A stretch of DNA of 55,197 bases from Phoronis australis (taxonomy: Eukaryota; Phoronida; Phoronidae). The position numbers and the translations under genes are program-made. Positions 13,001 to 23,623 of this stretch are shown one piece after another (position 1 is the first letter of the stretch; every line of letters begins with the position of its first letter). The DNA lies in the NCBI GenBank assembly GCA_002633005.1, contig NMRA01000033.1:503364-558560 (forward strand), written 5' to 3'. The notes under the pieces were generated by a model. It did no database searches. It worked only from the letters and a program-made list of their open reading frames with translations, and was not told the origin of the DNA.

Positions 13001-13623
13001 TGCGAAGTCGTGTGACTACGCAGTCCATGTCCGCTCTGACAGACCTGAGTCTCCCATCACCAGATGCAAAGACCGAGAAGGTAGAGGTGAATGAATCCGA
13101 TGTATTGGTGGAATTACAAACCGTGTTTTCCTCGGACTTGTTGAAATGGGGAGATAACGAACCTTTAGATTTGAGCACGCGTGCATCAAGTGTTCGAGAA
13201 CCACAGAAAGACATGGACACTAACTGCGTCACGCAAAAACGCACATACAGCGAAGTAGTGAAAGGTTTCCGAACACATATGCCAAGCAATAGGTCTGAAG
13301 ACGAAATATTCGAAACGGGGGTAGAACTCATAGGAGAAGAGCCGCTCAGTGCGTGGCCTGAACTCAAGAAGATCTACAACGTTGAAGAGGCGGCGACACT
13401 AAAGCCCATACAGGAGACCGAAGACCTGGACACCGGCAAATCTAGCTACATACCAAAACTGCCGGGTCCAATCCAAACCTTCCCCGCTTCCTGCTACTGC
13501 TGTCCAGATTCGGTCACGGCTTTCCCACAGTCATGCCCGTACTGCCTGCTAGATTTCCCTAAGCACTTCGACGTCGCCACCGTCCAGAAACATATACAGC
13601 GCCACGAGCGTCTGGGTTCTTAA
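4427..13623 (+). CDS. TAX1BP1/CALCOCO-like SKICH coiled-coil zinc-finger protein (whole gene)
   Basis: Ten coding exons: 4427-4570, 4945-5079, 5783-5963, 6659-6897, 7661-8326, 8626-8850, 9320-9440, 10176-10657, 12384-12668, 12805-13623 (TAA). All junctions are GT-AG and phase-consistent, giving about 1098 aa. Order: SKICH domain (about 15-125), a low-complexity and charged region, long coiled coils (about 400-830), then a C-terminal C2H2 finger (1070-1093). This is the architecture of TAX1BP1, CALCOCO1 and NDP52, adaptors that link ubiquitinated cargo to autophagosomes and modulate innate signalling or transcription. It is longer than the vertebrate members (roughly 450-800 aa). Exon 4 also holds an internal GTAAGT at 6757 that would end it in the same phase, so a shorter isoform is possible. 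The ATG at 4427 is the first in its exon, after an acceptor ending at 4418. Which vertebrate paralogue it is orthologous to is not resolved. Confidence 0.85.
6047..6316. mobile_element. Dispersed MITE-like repeat, copy 1
   Basis: Similar over about 230 bp to 15681-15914. Shared blocks are AAAGGTTTAGCCAA, TATTCTCAGA followed by CTCTGCACTTTTGC, and TGTGGAGCGTAAGACCAAAT. Ends look inverted (TTTCCTGAAAGTTACTTAAG versus its degenerate complement). Lies in intron 3 of the TAX1BP1-like gene. No coding capacity. Confidence 0.6.
6659..12668 (+). CDS. Exons 4-9: linker and coiled-coil region
   Basis: Exon 4 (6659-6897) encodes a Pro-rich linker with no recognised domain. Exon 5 (7661-8326) begins Ser/Thr-rich and becomes helical. 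Exons 6-9 (8626-8850, 9320-9440, 10176-10657, 12384-12668) are rich in Glu, Lys, Arg, Gln and Leu with heptad-like spacing (for example LRVLEEDNDRLAEENVSL in exon 8), typical of the dimerising coiled coil of this family. Open frames opposite exon 8 on the minus strand are shadows. The intron before exon 9 (10658-12383) contains the palindromic ribozyme-bearing element. The exon 9 acceptor (CATTGAAG|GAT) has a weak pyrimidine tract but gives the only continuous frame. Confidence 0.8.
6957..7457 (-). mobile_element. Truncated Penelope-like element with GIY-YIG domain
   Basis: Minus-strand frame 7470-7201 contains the GIY-YIG endonuclease signature of Penelope-like elements: VVYKLICAGCGSNYKGET followed by RHLKTRTREY. 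It stops at 7201 (TAA). Downstream is about 170 bp of untranslated sequence ending in a hammerhead-ribozyme-like motif (6985-7029). The terminal 45 bp (6957-7001) reappears in inverted orientation at 7413-7457, directly upstream of the endonuclease part, so the first codons of the open frame are read through that inverted copy and are not native. The reverse transcriptase part is missing. Lies in intron 4 of the TAX1BP1-like gene, antisense to it. Confidence 0.82.
6985..7029 (-). ncRNA. Hammerhead ribozyme-like motif in Penelope-like element
   Basis: Read on the minus strand: stem I 5' side CTT, core CTGATGA (7026-7020), one extra T, stem II GGTGT...ACACC, then GAAA, a minimal stem III (A-CATG-T) and the cleavage-site C, followed by AAG pairing back to CTT. 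All invariant core residues (CUGAUGA, GAAA, UH) are present in the right order. Penelope-like elements are known to carry type-I hammerheads with very short stem III in their terminal repeats, which fits the location. The extra U between the core and stem II is atypical; activity is untested. Confidence 0.65.
10018..10100. repeat. (CA)n microsatellite
   Basis: About 25 uninterrupted AC dinucleotides followed by ACGC- and ACAA-variant units. Lies in the intron before exon 8 of the TAX1BP1-like gene, about 75 bp from its acceptor. Confidence 0.97.
11110..11820. mobile_element. Long palindromic element with hammerhead-like motifs at both ends
   Basis: The two halves are reverse complements over almost their whole length. 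Matching pairs include ACGGACAATCG with its degenerate partner TAGTCCGT, ATTAGACATCATCAGGAT with ATCCTGATGATGTCTAAT, GTGTCGACATACGAGTC with GACTCGTATGTCGACAC, and AGAACCAGCAGCATGC with GCATGCTGCTGGTTCC. No coding capacity. Each arm contains a CTGATGA...GAAA-type motif, intact in the left arm (minus strand) and mutated in the right arm. Inverted terminal repeats of a Penelope-like element are the likeliest origin; a foldback DNA transposon is the alternative. Confidence 0.8.
11146..11190 (-). ncRNA. Hammerhead ribozyme-like motif in palindromic element
   Basis: On the minus strand: stem I GTATC, core CTGATGA (11185-11179), an extra T, stem II GTCTA-ATGAA-TAGAC (perfect 5 bp), GAAA, a minimal A-CG-T stem III, cleavage-site C, then GAGTAATAC, whose ends pair with GTATC around a small internal bulge. 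This matches the very short stem III type known from Penelope-like elements and shares the extra U with the motif at 6985-7029. The mirror copy at 11736-11779 has GAAA changed to AAAA and is probably dead. Confidence 0.62.
12805..13623 (+). CDS. Exon 10: C-terminal region with CtBP-type and LIR-like motifs and zinc finger
   Basis: The last coding exon gives 272 residues. The end is a C2H2 finger, C-x2-C-x15-H-x3-H (CPYC at 1070-1073, HIQRH at 1089-1093), with exactly the spacing of the TAX1BP1 ubiquitin-binding finger and the aromatic/proline context FPKHFD matching FPPDYD. The exon also carries PLDLS (946-950), the canonical PxDLS motif for CtBP co-repressors, and WPEL (1010-1013) after an acidic GEEPLSA, a plausible LC3-interacting motif (W-x-x-L). 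The finger assignment is firm; both short motifs are pattern matches without proof of function. Confidence 0.85.
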   Translation, partial: SRQRSSSIHQSAAHTPWNIVSEDLHSTDSMSSALALLALSYADTLEAENDNFSETLMPRLTDPLKLRSRVTTQSMSALTDLSLPSPDAKTEKVEVNESDVLVELQTVFSSDLLKWGDNEPLDLSTRASSVREPQKDMDTNCVTQKRTYSEVVKGFRTHMPSNRSEDEIFETGVELIGEEPLSAWPELKKIYNVEEAATLKPIQETEDLDTGKSSYIPKLPGPIQTFPASCYCCPDSVTAFPQSCPYCLLDFPKHFDVATVQKHIQRHERLGS

Positions 13624-16600
13624 TGACCCCCGATAGAAGTGAACACATAAAAATACGGAATTTTACACGACGGACACAATGTAACCTCGTTACTGTAGCA
13701 GATACTGGCAATGTCCAGACGCTCGAAGGAGCTTAACCAACGTCCTCGTTCATGAGCGATATCATTTAGACGGTTCGACGTCTCCTATATTTTCATCAGT
13801 GACCACCATCTTTGGCAATGGCCAAACATTACCTAACCGCGCCAGAACTATTGTCCTGCAAAAGTGAATCTGCACTGGTCCTGACTGTGCTAACTGCTGT
13901 CTAGAAAACTATGAAAGTCTTACGAAAGCATTTCCGATTAAAAAAATGTACGAGCTGCTGTCGAGAAATGACGCATCTGCTTGACATGCGGGCCGGTAGA
14001 TTAGATACCAATGGCACGAGCGGTTTATGCCATCCTGTAGTATAAAGAATTGGGAGTTTGACAAAGTATGCCTGAGAATGAATGAAGTTGACATGACAGA
14101 GCACACGCTAGATTTTTTGAGGATGTCAATTTTCCCTGCACTATGACGTTTCGAGCGACTGCGGAATTTTAGATGGATTGTTGAAGTGCTGTCACGGCGA
14201 GCGGCGGTTGCGCACGCAGTTTGGGCTCTATTCACCGGTCAACACCACCGGCGCCTTTTCCAGGTCACCATAGTCCGGCTATGTCCGACTGAACGAACTT
14301 AGGGGTAAGGGACAGTCTGTCTATGTGCCGACTAACAACAAAGGGACCATACTACTGGCTATGCCCAGTCTACATCAACGGGTTTGGTAGGGAATTCAAG
14401 GCTACGCAATCCCTGGGGTCTTTTTCATTTTTTCAACTTATCGCTGTTTCCATTTTCAACACGGGGCATGTTAAAACGCCGACAGAAAGGAGTGCCAGTT
14501 ACGGAAGAGCCTGTTGTAGACACAATTCCATCTAACAGCGTGCATATAATCAAGCTTGTAGCCTATGTGCCATCACAAATATTGTGGCCCGTTAAATAGT
14601 TCTGCGTAAAGAACCTTTCTTAACTCCATTCAGCAAACATAGACACCCGAAAGAATAACACAAAACATTTTTTGTAAAACCTGTGCAACCGCTAGTGGGT
14701 TTATGCTTTAGTTCAGCAGACGACCCGACTCGGAACCAGAGGTGTCAATAAAGACACGAGGTCAACATGACGTGATGTACACGCTTACACAGGGACACAC
14801 CGTCAGCCTTGTTATTGCCAGTGAGAATTGGTCTTGGCACAGAAGAATGTACAAGAGAATGCAAGAAGCACATGAGACGAGCGTGAATGTGTTGGTGATC
14901 TGAGTAATTTTGGAGACTTAGACATTGCTAGGTAACGTTTCAGCTAGCCCAGCATAGACAATGGAAACAGCTAAGTAACTGAAATTGAAGAAAAATAAAA
15001 ATTGCAAAAAGGCACTGACTATTTTATATTAAATAAATGCACAGATACAACCTACATCAGATTAATATTAACACTTGAATTTATATTTAACAAGCATATA
15101 ACAGATACAACAGCAATAACACTAGTATCTACAGAAATTCCAAAACATACGTGGGCAGAACAATCAAGGACAGCGATGTTAACAGGTGTGATATAGAAGT
15201 GTAATCACATTTGAGAAATAAATTATACCTAAACAATTAGAAAAGTTAAAATAGAGTCACAGGTTCAATTCATGCATGAAGTGATACCCAAAATTCCCTT
15301 CCCATGGATTCATGTTTTACTACTGGAAGGTATTGCAAGTAGCTTATCCTGTTCAATCCGCCATCTTTTTGATCAAATCACGTGACCTACTGGAAGGTAG
15401 CAAGATGTAATTTTACCCAGTATTGTCTTTAAGGCTACCCACTAGTCACTAAAATACAGATTGCCAGTCTTATGCAAAAGCTCAGCGCAATTTCTGCAGC
15501 TTTTCTAATGACCTCATAAAGAGATTATGAACTGCTAACAACTGCGACAATTTTGACAACAAACACCCCATGTACCATAAGGCACAATGTCATTACAGCC
15601 ACCGATCCGGTTCACGACCAGATGGTGTATCATGACAAAAGATGGCCACACGTGACACTTGACATCCCTCATACATAAGAGCCTGTTTCATGAGAGAGAC
15701 TTGACACTTGAGACATTAATTTGGTCCGATGCTCCATTGTTGAAAAAGGTTTAGCCAAGCAATTATGAGCACATTATAGAAATTATCTCTGACAGTAAAA
15801 AGCAGGTATGTGCATATTCTCAGACTTTGCACTTTTGCACAGTGAGATTGAATTGTTGATTTGTGGAGCGTAAGACCAAATTTCAGATTTAAGTCGCTTT
15901 TCAGTAAAGCAGCCTTCAGCGGCTGGACTGGAGATACAGACACCCTGGCGCTCCCTGTGTCCAGTGCCAGCATAACATTCAGAACACACCAACATTGTTG
16001 AGACAAAATGACCTGAAGTTACCCGTCATGGTGGCTGGGTCGTCACTCATGACCGGTAATGAAGGTGAATTAACAGGAAAGTTAGCATAATAGTCATTCT
16101 GTAATAAGAATTGTGTCTCCATCACAACTCTTATCACTTGTTTTTGCCGTTAACAGAATTGGCCGTCATGACGGGAAATGTCATTTTGTCCGTTTATTTT
16201 AGTCTTACTGTGACACCTGATGTCTACACTTACAAGTAAAAATGGAGAACGACATTTGGTGAAATTAAATAACGGATAACAACGAAGATGATGAATAAGG
16301 ATGACAAAAGTGATAGTAAGAAAAAACATGTGCACTGAAACTTGGCGAAATTTAATGATACATGATAACCATCATGATGATGGTGAATGACCAAAATAAT
16401 GACAAAAATGAAAGAAACAACCATGTACAGTAGATGGTATACCAACAAAAGTGATGCGAAGAATCAGTCAATAAAAGCGCAAACGTCAGTTAATCTCGAG
16501 AAACTGGAGAATGGTGGGTAGTAGCGAAAAGCAGATGGTGTGCCTACATACTAAATTTCAGAATGATCCTTCAAATGATAACAAAGCTATGGCTCAAAAA

Positions 16601-18207
16601 GTGACCGCTGCTAATTTCAACCCAAAACAATAGGCCTCAAGCTAAGGAGGAGACGTGTTGTGGAAAAATTTCATGTCGGTTGGAAAAGATATGCAACGTG
16701 TAGAGTGCGAGCAAAGTTCAAGTTAATAGAACAAAAATATGGTATGTGAGGCAACCAACGTACTTGAGTTGATTCTCAGCCATCAGGACCACACACACAT
16801 CTTGTAGATCTTAAGATCTAGTCAAATATTTAATTTCAAAAAAGCCCGTTACAGGACACTGCAGCTATGGCATGAAAAATTGACCAATAAAAGAGCAGTC
16901 ACCAGAAAATCTCAAATAAGCCTGAAACTATCATTGCAAGATATGAATAACATACTTCAGATAGCATTTGACAAGATGTATCAACATACCAACATTCACA
17001 GAGATCTCATGAAGCAAAAATTCGAAAAATGGCGTCACAGCGACATCTTGCGTCTAATTCAACCCCAAAAGAATAAGCCACGGGCTTTTCACAACATATA
17101 TATTGTGGGTATATTTTATTTCGACGGAATGAAAAATGTAACCTGTAGAGAGGTTACAAACTAACAAACAAAAAACAAACTTCATGACAGAGCGACATAG
17201 TTTGCAAAATTTTATTTGGCCAATTAACCCTCATGTGATGCTTCATCACAACAACAATGATGAGCCATGAGAACTCTTCACAGTTTATATTATATAGTTC
17301 CAATAGTTGTAATCTCTGACATCTCTATTTGAAAAACTAAAGCGGTTAAAATAACTTTTTGCGTCTATGAGTAGACTTTTGAATTTTCAGTAACAAGAGA
17401 CCCAACAAGGAATGTCAAGATCACATGGAGAATAGTTCTCAGTCTCCGTACCACATCAAGGTACACACTGAAGTATGGGGCTCGGCGTGCATCTTCAAGC
17501 AGAGTGCTGCCACCTATTGTCGCCGGGTTCTTTTTGACGGGGTTTCAATATCAGCTGGCTTTCTTTTTCTTCTACTTGAATCACTATGAAAACAATTCAA
17601 GAACAAATTGTGTAAACCGGGAATTTATGGTGAAATTTGCTTACTCGAAACGAGATTATTCTTTGAAATCAAATCAGGTTGTGGACAACAGCTTTGACTT
17701 CCGGTGTTTGGTTTTTGAAAAAAGTTAAGGAGATCAATTTAACAGAGGAGATGAAATAATATTTTAAACATAAGGCATCAAGCTGGTCACATTTAATTTG
17801 ATTACCTGTGGCAATAAAAGACATTTAAGAGACATCAAGCTGGCCAAGTCCAGATTGAATAGCTATGACAAAGTAAGACAACGATATCAGAACACATCAA
17901 GTTGGTTACACTCAATTTGATCATCTGTGGAAACGAAAGGCAACTGGGACAAGGAAAGCCAAATGAGTAGANGTATGTTTCGAAATATCGTGTGTCTTTT
18001 AATTATGTCGCTAGGTCAGTTACTGTATCTATGTTCAGTAGAGAGTAGAGTTTTGTTCAGAAAGTATGAACGCAACGGAATAAAGACCGTGAACAATGAA
18101 AAGTGTCGTGTATTCAACAAATTCTGTATAACAGAAAACTTGCTCCCGAAGTACAGTCAGTTCAAACAACACAGTACATGAAACTCTGCACAATGAAATA
18201 GTATCCC
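13624..18207. other. Convergent intergenic region
   Basis: Lies between the 3' ends of the two genes. An AATAAA at 14747-14752 is a possible polyadenylation signal for the plus-strand gene (a 1.1 kb 3' UTR). Near 13768-13800 (minus) there is a degraded CTGATGA...GAACCGTC string resembling the hammerhead core. Two related blocks beginning CATCAAGCTGGT or CATCAAGTTGGT occur near 17775 and 17895. A one-base assembly join is at 17972; I see no overlap between its two sides. No exon is supported; open frames such as 16880-17164 show no recognisable domain. Confidence 0.6.
15681..15914. mobile_element. Dispersed MITE-like repeat, copy 2
   Basis: Second copy of the repeat at 6047-6316. Ends are inverted relatives (GCCTGTTTCATGAGAGAGAC versus GGCTGCTTTACTGAAAAGCG after complementing). 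No coding capacity. Confidence 0.62.
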
Positions 18208-21200
18208 TCACTTGTTGCCTGAGGTCATCATTTCTTTGACCTCGTTGATGTAGTGATCAGACACACTTGGCACGGGATCGTCGGACAAGAATGCTGCAAG
18301 GTATTCTGGTTTGACACACGGGATCCCCGCTTCCAGAAGGCGATTGAGGTTGACCTGCGGAAAATGACCACACATTGACAATTTATGGACATGTTCAAAA
18401 CTGATGTCACCAAGTCAAAAAAATTACATCATATTAAAGTGTCGAGACTCCAATTAGAAACTAATTTTAAAAGCTCTCAGTGCAACCCACGATGATAAAA
18501 CAGTAGGCCAGAAATTGTGATGCAGTCATATACGTGAGGTACGACTAACCCTTCTGGTCACATCACTGGTACTCTTGTGCTTGGTACGCCAAACACTTAT
18601 CAGTCTCTTTGTGTTTGGAAAACTTGGTTACATTGCACAGTAAAAGACAAAGGAAAGCTTGCTTGACAGGCAAAGTAAGACTTGAAAATGTGAGAACACG
18701 CAGTTATGTTGGCAGTCTTTTGTTCAATCTAATTAAAGTTCTGAAGACATGAAACTAGATTTCAAACTGAAATAATAGTAAAATAGTTAAGCATACAAAG
18801 AATATGAAACTCAATAAACACATGAATACACATTTTTCCTACACGATAATAAGCCAACATTAGTTACGACATGCCACAAAAAAACTCAGTTTTAAGAAGG
18901 GTTGTACCGTGAATCTTTTTATTTCCTCACCTCATATTTGATCTTGGTCAGCTCAAGAAATGCGTGAGTCACCTGAGAAAGGTTATTGAAGGGAGGCCGT
19001 GTGGAAACTACCCTAGCGCCCCCTGCCTCCAGTAATCTCTTGAAGTTGTCATTCTTTGACGTGCACAGTATCACACACCACTCACGGAAAGCCCCTCGAC
19101 CCGACAAGCCTCCGCTACCACTGCGTCGAGTCTCCTGCTCGATTCTGACACGCCACCTATGGGCTGACTGCGCAAGCTTACTGGCCTGATTCGACAGACT
19201 CATAAGCAGAGACTCTGTGCCTGGTCCACCCCATTCAAATTGCTCCTCCTACAGCACAGAAAACACAGTGCCTGATGCAACTATATCATTCAGCTTTAGC
19301 TTAAGCAGACTTCATCATTATAGTGCACTCACACTGGTAGATGTGCACATCGGCAGGAGGATTGTGGGTAAAGAGCCTCACTAAGAGAAGGGTTGTGAAC
19401 CAATTTATCAAGCAGTATGTATAAAACAGAAAACCTATTAGAGCACGGTATACTGCACGTGTGCAAGAAGGATCATGATGTAGAAATGTGTCTAACGTCG
19501 GTAATGATTACATGACTGCGCCTCTAAATTCCAGTTATGATCTCTAATCCCCAGTTCCGGGGCAACAAACATTAAGCCCATGATACAAATTCTATACCTG
19601 CGCTAAACCCTAAACTCAACACATGCCAAAGATACTACATACTTGGGGACAGATTCCCCATCAGAACACATGGTCTGGGTCTGTAATTTGGTCACCAGGC
19701 ATGAAGTATTTTCAGTGCATGTGTGGAATTTGTTCCACAGGGTTTGTATTTATTGGTCCAGGTCTGGGGTTTAGGGGGTATCGAAGCTACAATTTAAAGG
19801 GGCAATAGTCTGATATAACGTGCCTGCATTTTAAGAACCAGTTTGATGCCCGTTATTTAGTGGGGAAAATTGGTTCTCAAAATTCGGGCATGTTGTATCA
19901 GACCATTACCATTTAAAGGTATGGCCATGGAGTATGCTATCAGCTTTGGACAAAGGGAATGAAAAGTAATAACTAAGAAATATTACATTATAAGCCATGA
20001 GGTGAAACTCACATCAACAAATCTCTTCTCTTGATCACATGCTTCAAAGTAGGATTTGTGCAGAACCCAAGAACCAGTAGCGATGCAGGCCAAAAACTTT
20101 TCATTCCTTGTCGGCGAACCTAAGATGAAACAAAGAAGTTTCTTTTTTTAAATTCCGACACAATTCAACTATTGATCATTCTTAAGGTAGGTGGATACAC
20201 AAAAAATACTTTTGACTGTTTCTTACATTTTTATATCATCCTAATCTTCAATTCTTCATTCACATTATACTGAAGAAAAATAAAACCATTCTGAAAATCC
20301 AAAGTTTTTTTATTAATTATATTTGACCAAGCTTCAGTAAGTCATATGGCTTAAGTGCTCACCAGCTCAGTGACTGACAAGTGGGGCAGAGCTTATACCA
20401 GGACACTAATTCTAATCTAAACCTGTCAACAAACATTGCGTAACCAGGCAATCGAGAATGCTGTACTCGCCAGCTGATATTGATGTTGTAGCAAGCAGGG
20501 CTTGGAATGACCAATGACAAAAAACGCGGAAACTTTTACGGCCCAAATCATGCCCGCTAACCAGCCTTGAAATGGTCAATGTGAACCTTTCCTCGCCAAA
20601 AATCGGGAGGACTAAAAAAAAAAAAAAACGTTACCACCATCAGTAGCATGCGTCTGCGTCCTTTTAGCTCGCCCGTCCACTCCCAACCCCACACATTTTT
20701 GGCTGCAGAGCGGTAGTATTTGTCGCCGCGCTTAACAATAACACGAGACGCCATTGAAAATCCCACCACGCTGTCCCAGGTGCCCCGGCAATGTTGACAA
20801 TTTACGTTCCTCCGAAACATAAAGAGCAACTTCCGCTTTTCGAGGTGAACGTCGTCTGCAACGCCGCGGTAAGAAAGGAATTTGCCTCGGAAATTTTATA
20901 TCAAATCCGATTTTTTTACGCGGAAATATTATAAAAAAAGCGGACAGCACATTTGAAAAAAGCGGAAATCCGTGTTTCCGCGGAAAATTGCAAGCCCTGA
21001 GTACATCAACAAAAATTGGAACAGAATGACCATGCATTCTGAACAAATTTTGGCCTCAAGTAGCAATCGAAGCCCACTTAACTTCAAAGCCGTTTTTCTC
21101 GGCTCGTGATTTCACGTTAGTGACAAGATTCTCAGGCCTATTTTCGCAACACGTGGGTCAATTTTTACGAAATTTGCAAATTTGAAATCCTCTAGGACTG

Positions 21201-23623
21201 AAGCAAAATCCTGTGCCAGGGTTTTTTGATACACGGACCAGATTTTTAGTTATTAGACGGAAAGTGACCAAATGACAGAAAGTGGCGTGTGTAAGTAGAA
21301 TATTGCATAAGGAAACAGTTGATGATAATCCCTGTGCATTTTGATAAAAAATCGAGGTAAAATTGGATTTTTTGTAAAATAAAAATTACGATTTTTTAAA
21401 AAAAACGAACTACAATAAAAACATTTTCTTTCCATTTTTGTCACTTTCAGAGTCATTTCTAACTAGTAAAACCCCCTTTATACTTATTTTAGATAGGAAC
21501 CTGGAGATTTGACCAGTGTATACACCTACCTTAAGAAAGATTAAATTTCTTTTACCAAAAGACACTAGTTTTTTTGTAAGCACGGTTGTGTTCTCTTGAG
21601 TGAGAAAAAGAAAAAAGAGCTTCCCCTAAGCCGACCCAACACTTACCTACAACCAAGTGTGTACAGTCTGCATCATAATACAATGAGTCCAGCACCCGCC
21701 CACCCAGCTGTTCCACTATGGCCCCATAGTGGTCTCGCTCCTGAAATTGTATTAAGAGGTGACATCACGTCGGTATATTCACGTATACGCCGCACTTAAC
21801 AGGGTATTAAACAAGTGGTTGCATCAACAAACAGCATTGAATTTATACCACAATAATTTTTAAGCTTGAGAAGACCTGACAGTTGGTTATTGTTTCAGAT
21901 CTGGCTCATCAAGTTTGCCCATCACAGAGGGTTAACTTCAACCACCAAATCATGTTGTAGCCGATTATTTCAACATTCACGGAATCAGTAGTTGCCCTTT
22001 GTTAAGACAAACGTGTTTAGAACACCACTGTAGTTTCTGGTTGATGGCTTCACAGACAGTTGTATTTGCTGTATAGATTTCGATCATCAGGTGTCGTAAT
22101 GAAGTAAATTGCCAACACACAGAACTGTTTACCTGATGATTGAAAACTGTACAGAGAACATGAGCAATTGTCTGTGAAGGTGTCCAACAGGAAATACAGT
22201 GGTGTTTTTAATCAAGTTTATACAAGGAATGGATATGAATACAATGACACTGCTTTGGAATAGCAAATACGGTCAAGAAAAAAGCTACTTTTGACACCCG
22301 AAACTGGTTTATGGAAGTATTAAATACGATTTGTACTGACAAAAGGTGTTTTTTTGTTTCCATGTGTTTTCCAGAACATAATTTCCATTTTCCACGTGTT
22401 TTAAAGGGCGTAACTTTCAATTTCATTTTCCACAAGCCAGCTATTTTCTCACACAAAAGTAGCCATAAAGAGCTCTTTGACTGATTGTAGCCAGGCATAA
22501 CAGACTGTATGAACAGGCCTCGCAAAATGGCGTGTTTTTATTTATCTTATAAAAATTTTGACACGTTTCGATTTACATGGAAATNTATAACGTCAAGTTT
22601 TCCATGATGAGTGTGTACCACTGAAGGTTAAAAACAAAACAAAACCCAAGCTGATTCTGGTCTAGAACTCAAAAAACAACAAGCATGTTACTAGACGACA
22701 TTGACGAACATTAAGTTCTTGGTCTCGAGGAAAAATTACCCAAAACTGGATGCAGTGTAGCACCTGACTCAAAAACACACCGTTCGTACTTTGGCACATT
22801 CTCTCCGCAAGGTGGAAAGTTACACAACACTATCACATATTCCCTGTGAGACAACACCCACACACCTCACAAGTCTGTCTCAGAACACCATGCAATCTCA
22901 TCTAAGGCACATATTCACCAATGAAAAGCTTATTGTGTCAAGACAATGAGGACGGAAAATGTTCCAAGACAGTTTACCTGAGGGCTCATTCCAGAAAACA
23001 GGAACACAGGTGAGGGCCTCTCCACCACAAACGGTTCACTCTCAGTCTCTACCATGATAACAGGCTGGGGAGACTGAACACGTACACCAGGCTGAATGAC
23101 AGGGAAGGCTACAACAAGTTGAATGAGTAATACTAATACTAATACTAATACCACTGTGACAATCATTTGAACATGTAATATTATATCCACACCAAGTGAA
23201 ATTTGTAATTAAATCCATCACAGTTCTAATGTGAAACATCAAACCCACGACAATTTGGAAGACATGTAATATTAAATTTAAGCCAAAACAATTAGAATGT
23301 GCAATATTAAAGTTACAACAGTCCTTAAGTGCCATAATTTACATCATGATAACAATTCAAGATGTCAAATTAACATAAAACACACTTACGGCTTGCTGTA
23401 CAATTTTCATTTAAGTGATGCAATTAAAAAACAAAATAACAATATAATGTCAAATCAAGATTTGCTGTCTTGTTGCTAAGAATCACGCATCATTCTTAGT
23501 TAGATACACAAGACAAAGTTATTATAAGTATCAGTGCTTACCTAAAGATGGCGCCTCAGGTGTAGGGGTCCTGTGATCTGGCGGGCTTTTCACAGCAGGT
23601 GTTACAGATGTTACATCTTGAAA
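18208..23623 (-). CDS. TOPBP1: TOPBP1 exons 28-33: BRCT7 and BRCT8
   Basis: Exons 23623-23542, 23108-22978, 21740-21647, 20119-20013, 19248-18931, 18354-18208 (residues about 1297-1588). BRCT7: [20 protein letters not shown], then [19 protein letters not shown] and EEQFEWGG, paralleling human [20 protein letters not shown] and WVLHRSYLEAC. Exon 32 contains [10 protein letters not shown] (human MRWRKKIQQ), then BRCT8 ([20 protein letters not shown] and GGARVV). Exon 33 ends [10 protein letters not shown]...MMTSGNK and TGA. In the family, BRCT7-8 bind BACH1/FANCJ and ATRIP-dependent partners. There is no basic tail after BRCT8, unlike human. Confidence 0.93.

Noticed and set aside
13768-13800. 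CTGATGA...GAACCGTC on the minus strand as a third hammerhead
   Set aside because: Core is altered (GAAC for GAAA) and no stem II pairs; at best a decayed relic.
16880-17164. 94-aa plus-strand open frame in the convergent intergenic region
   Set aside because: No recognisable domain, AT-rich, no splice or promoter context that I could support.
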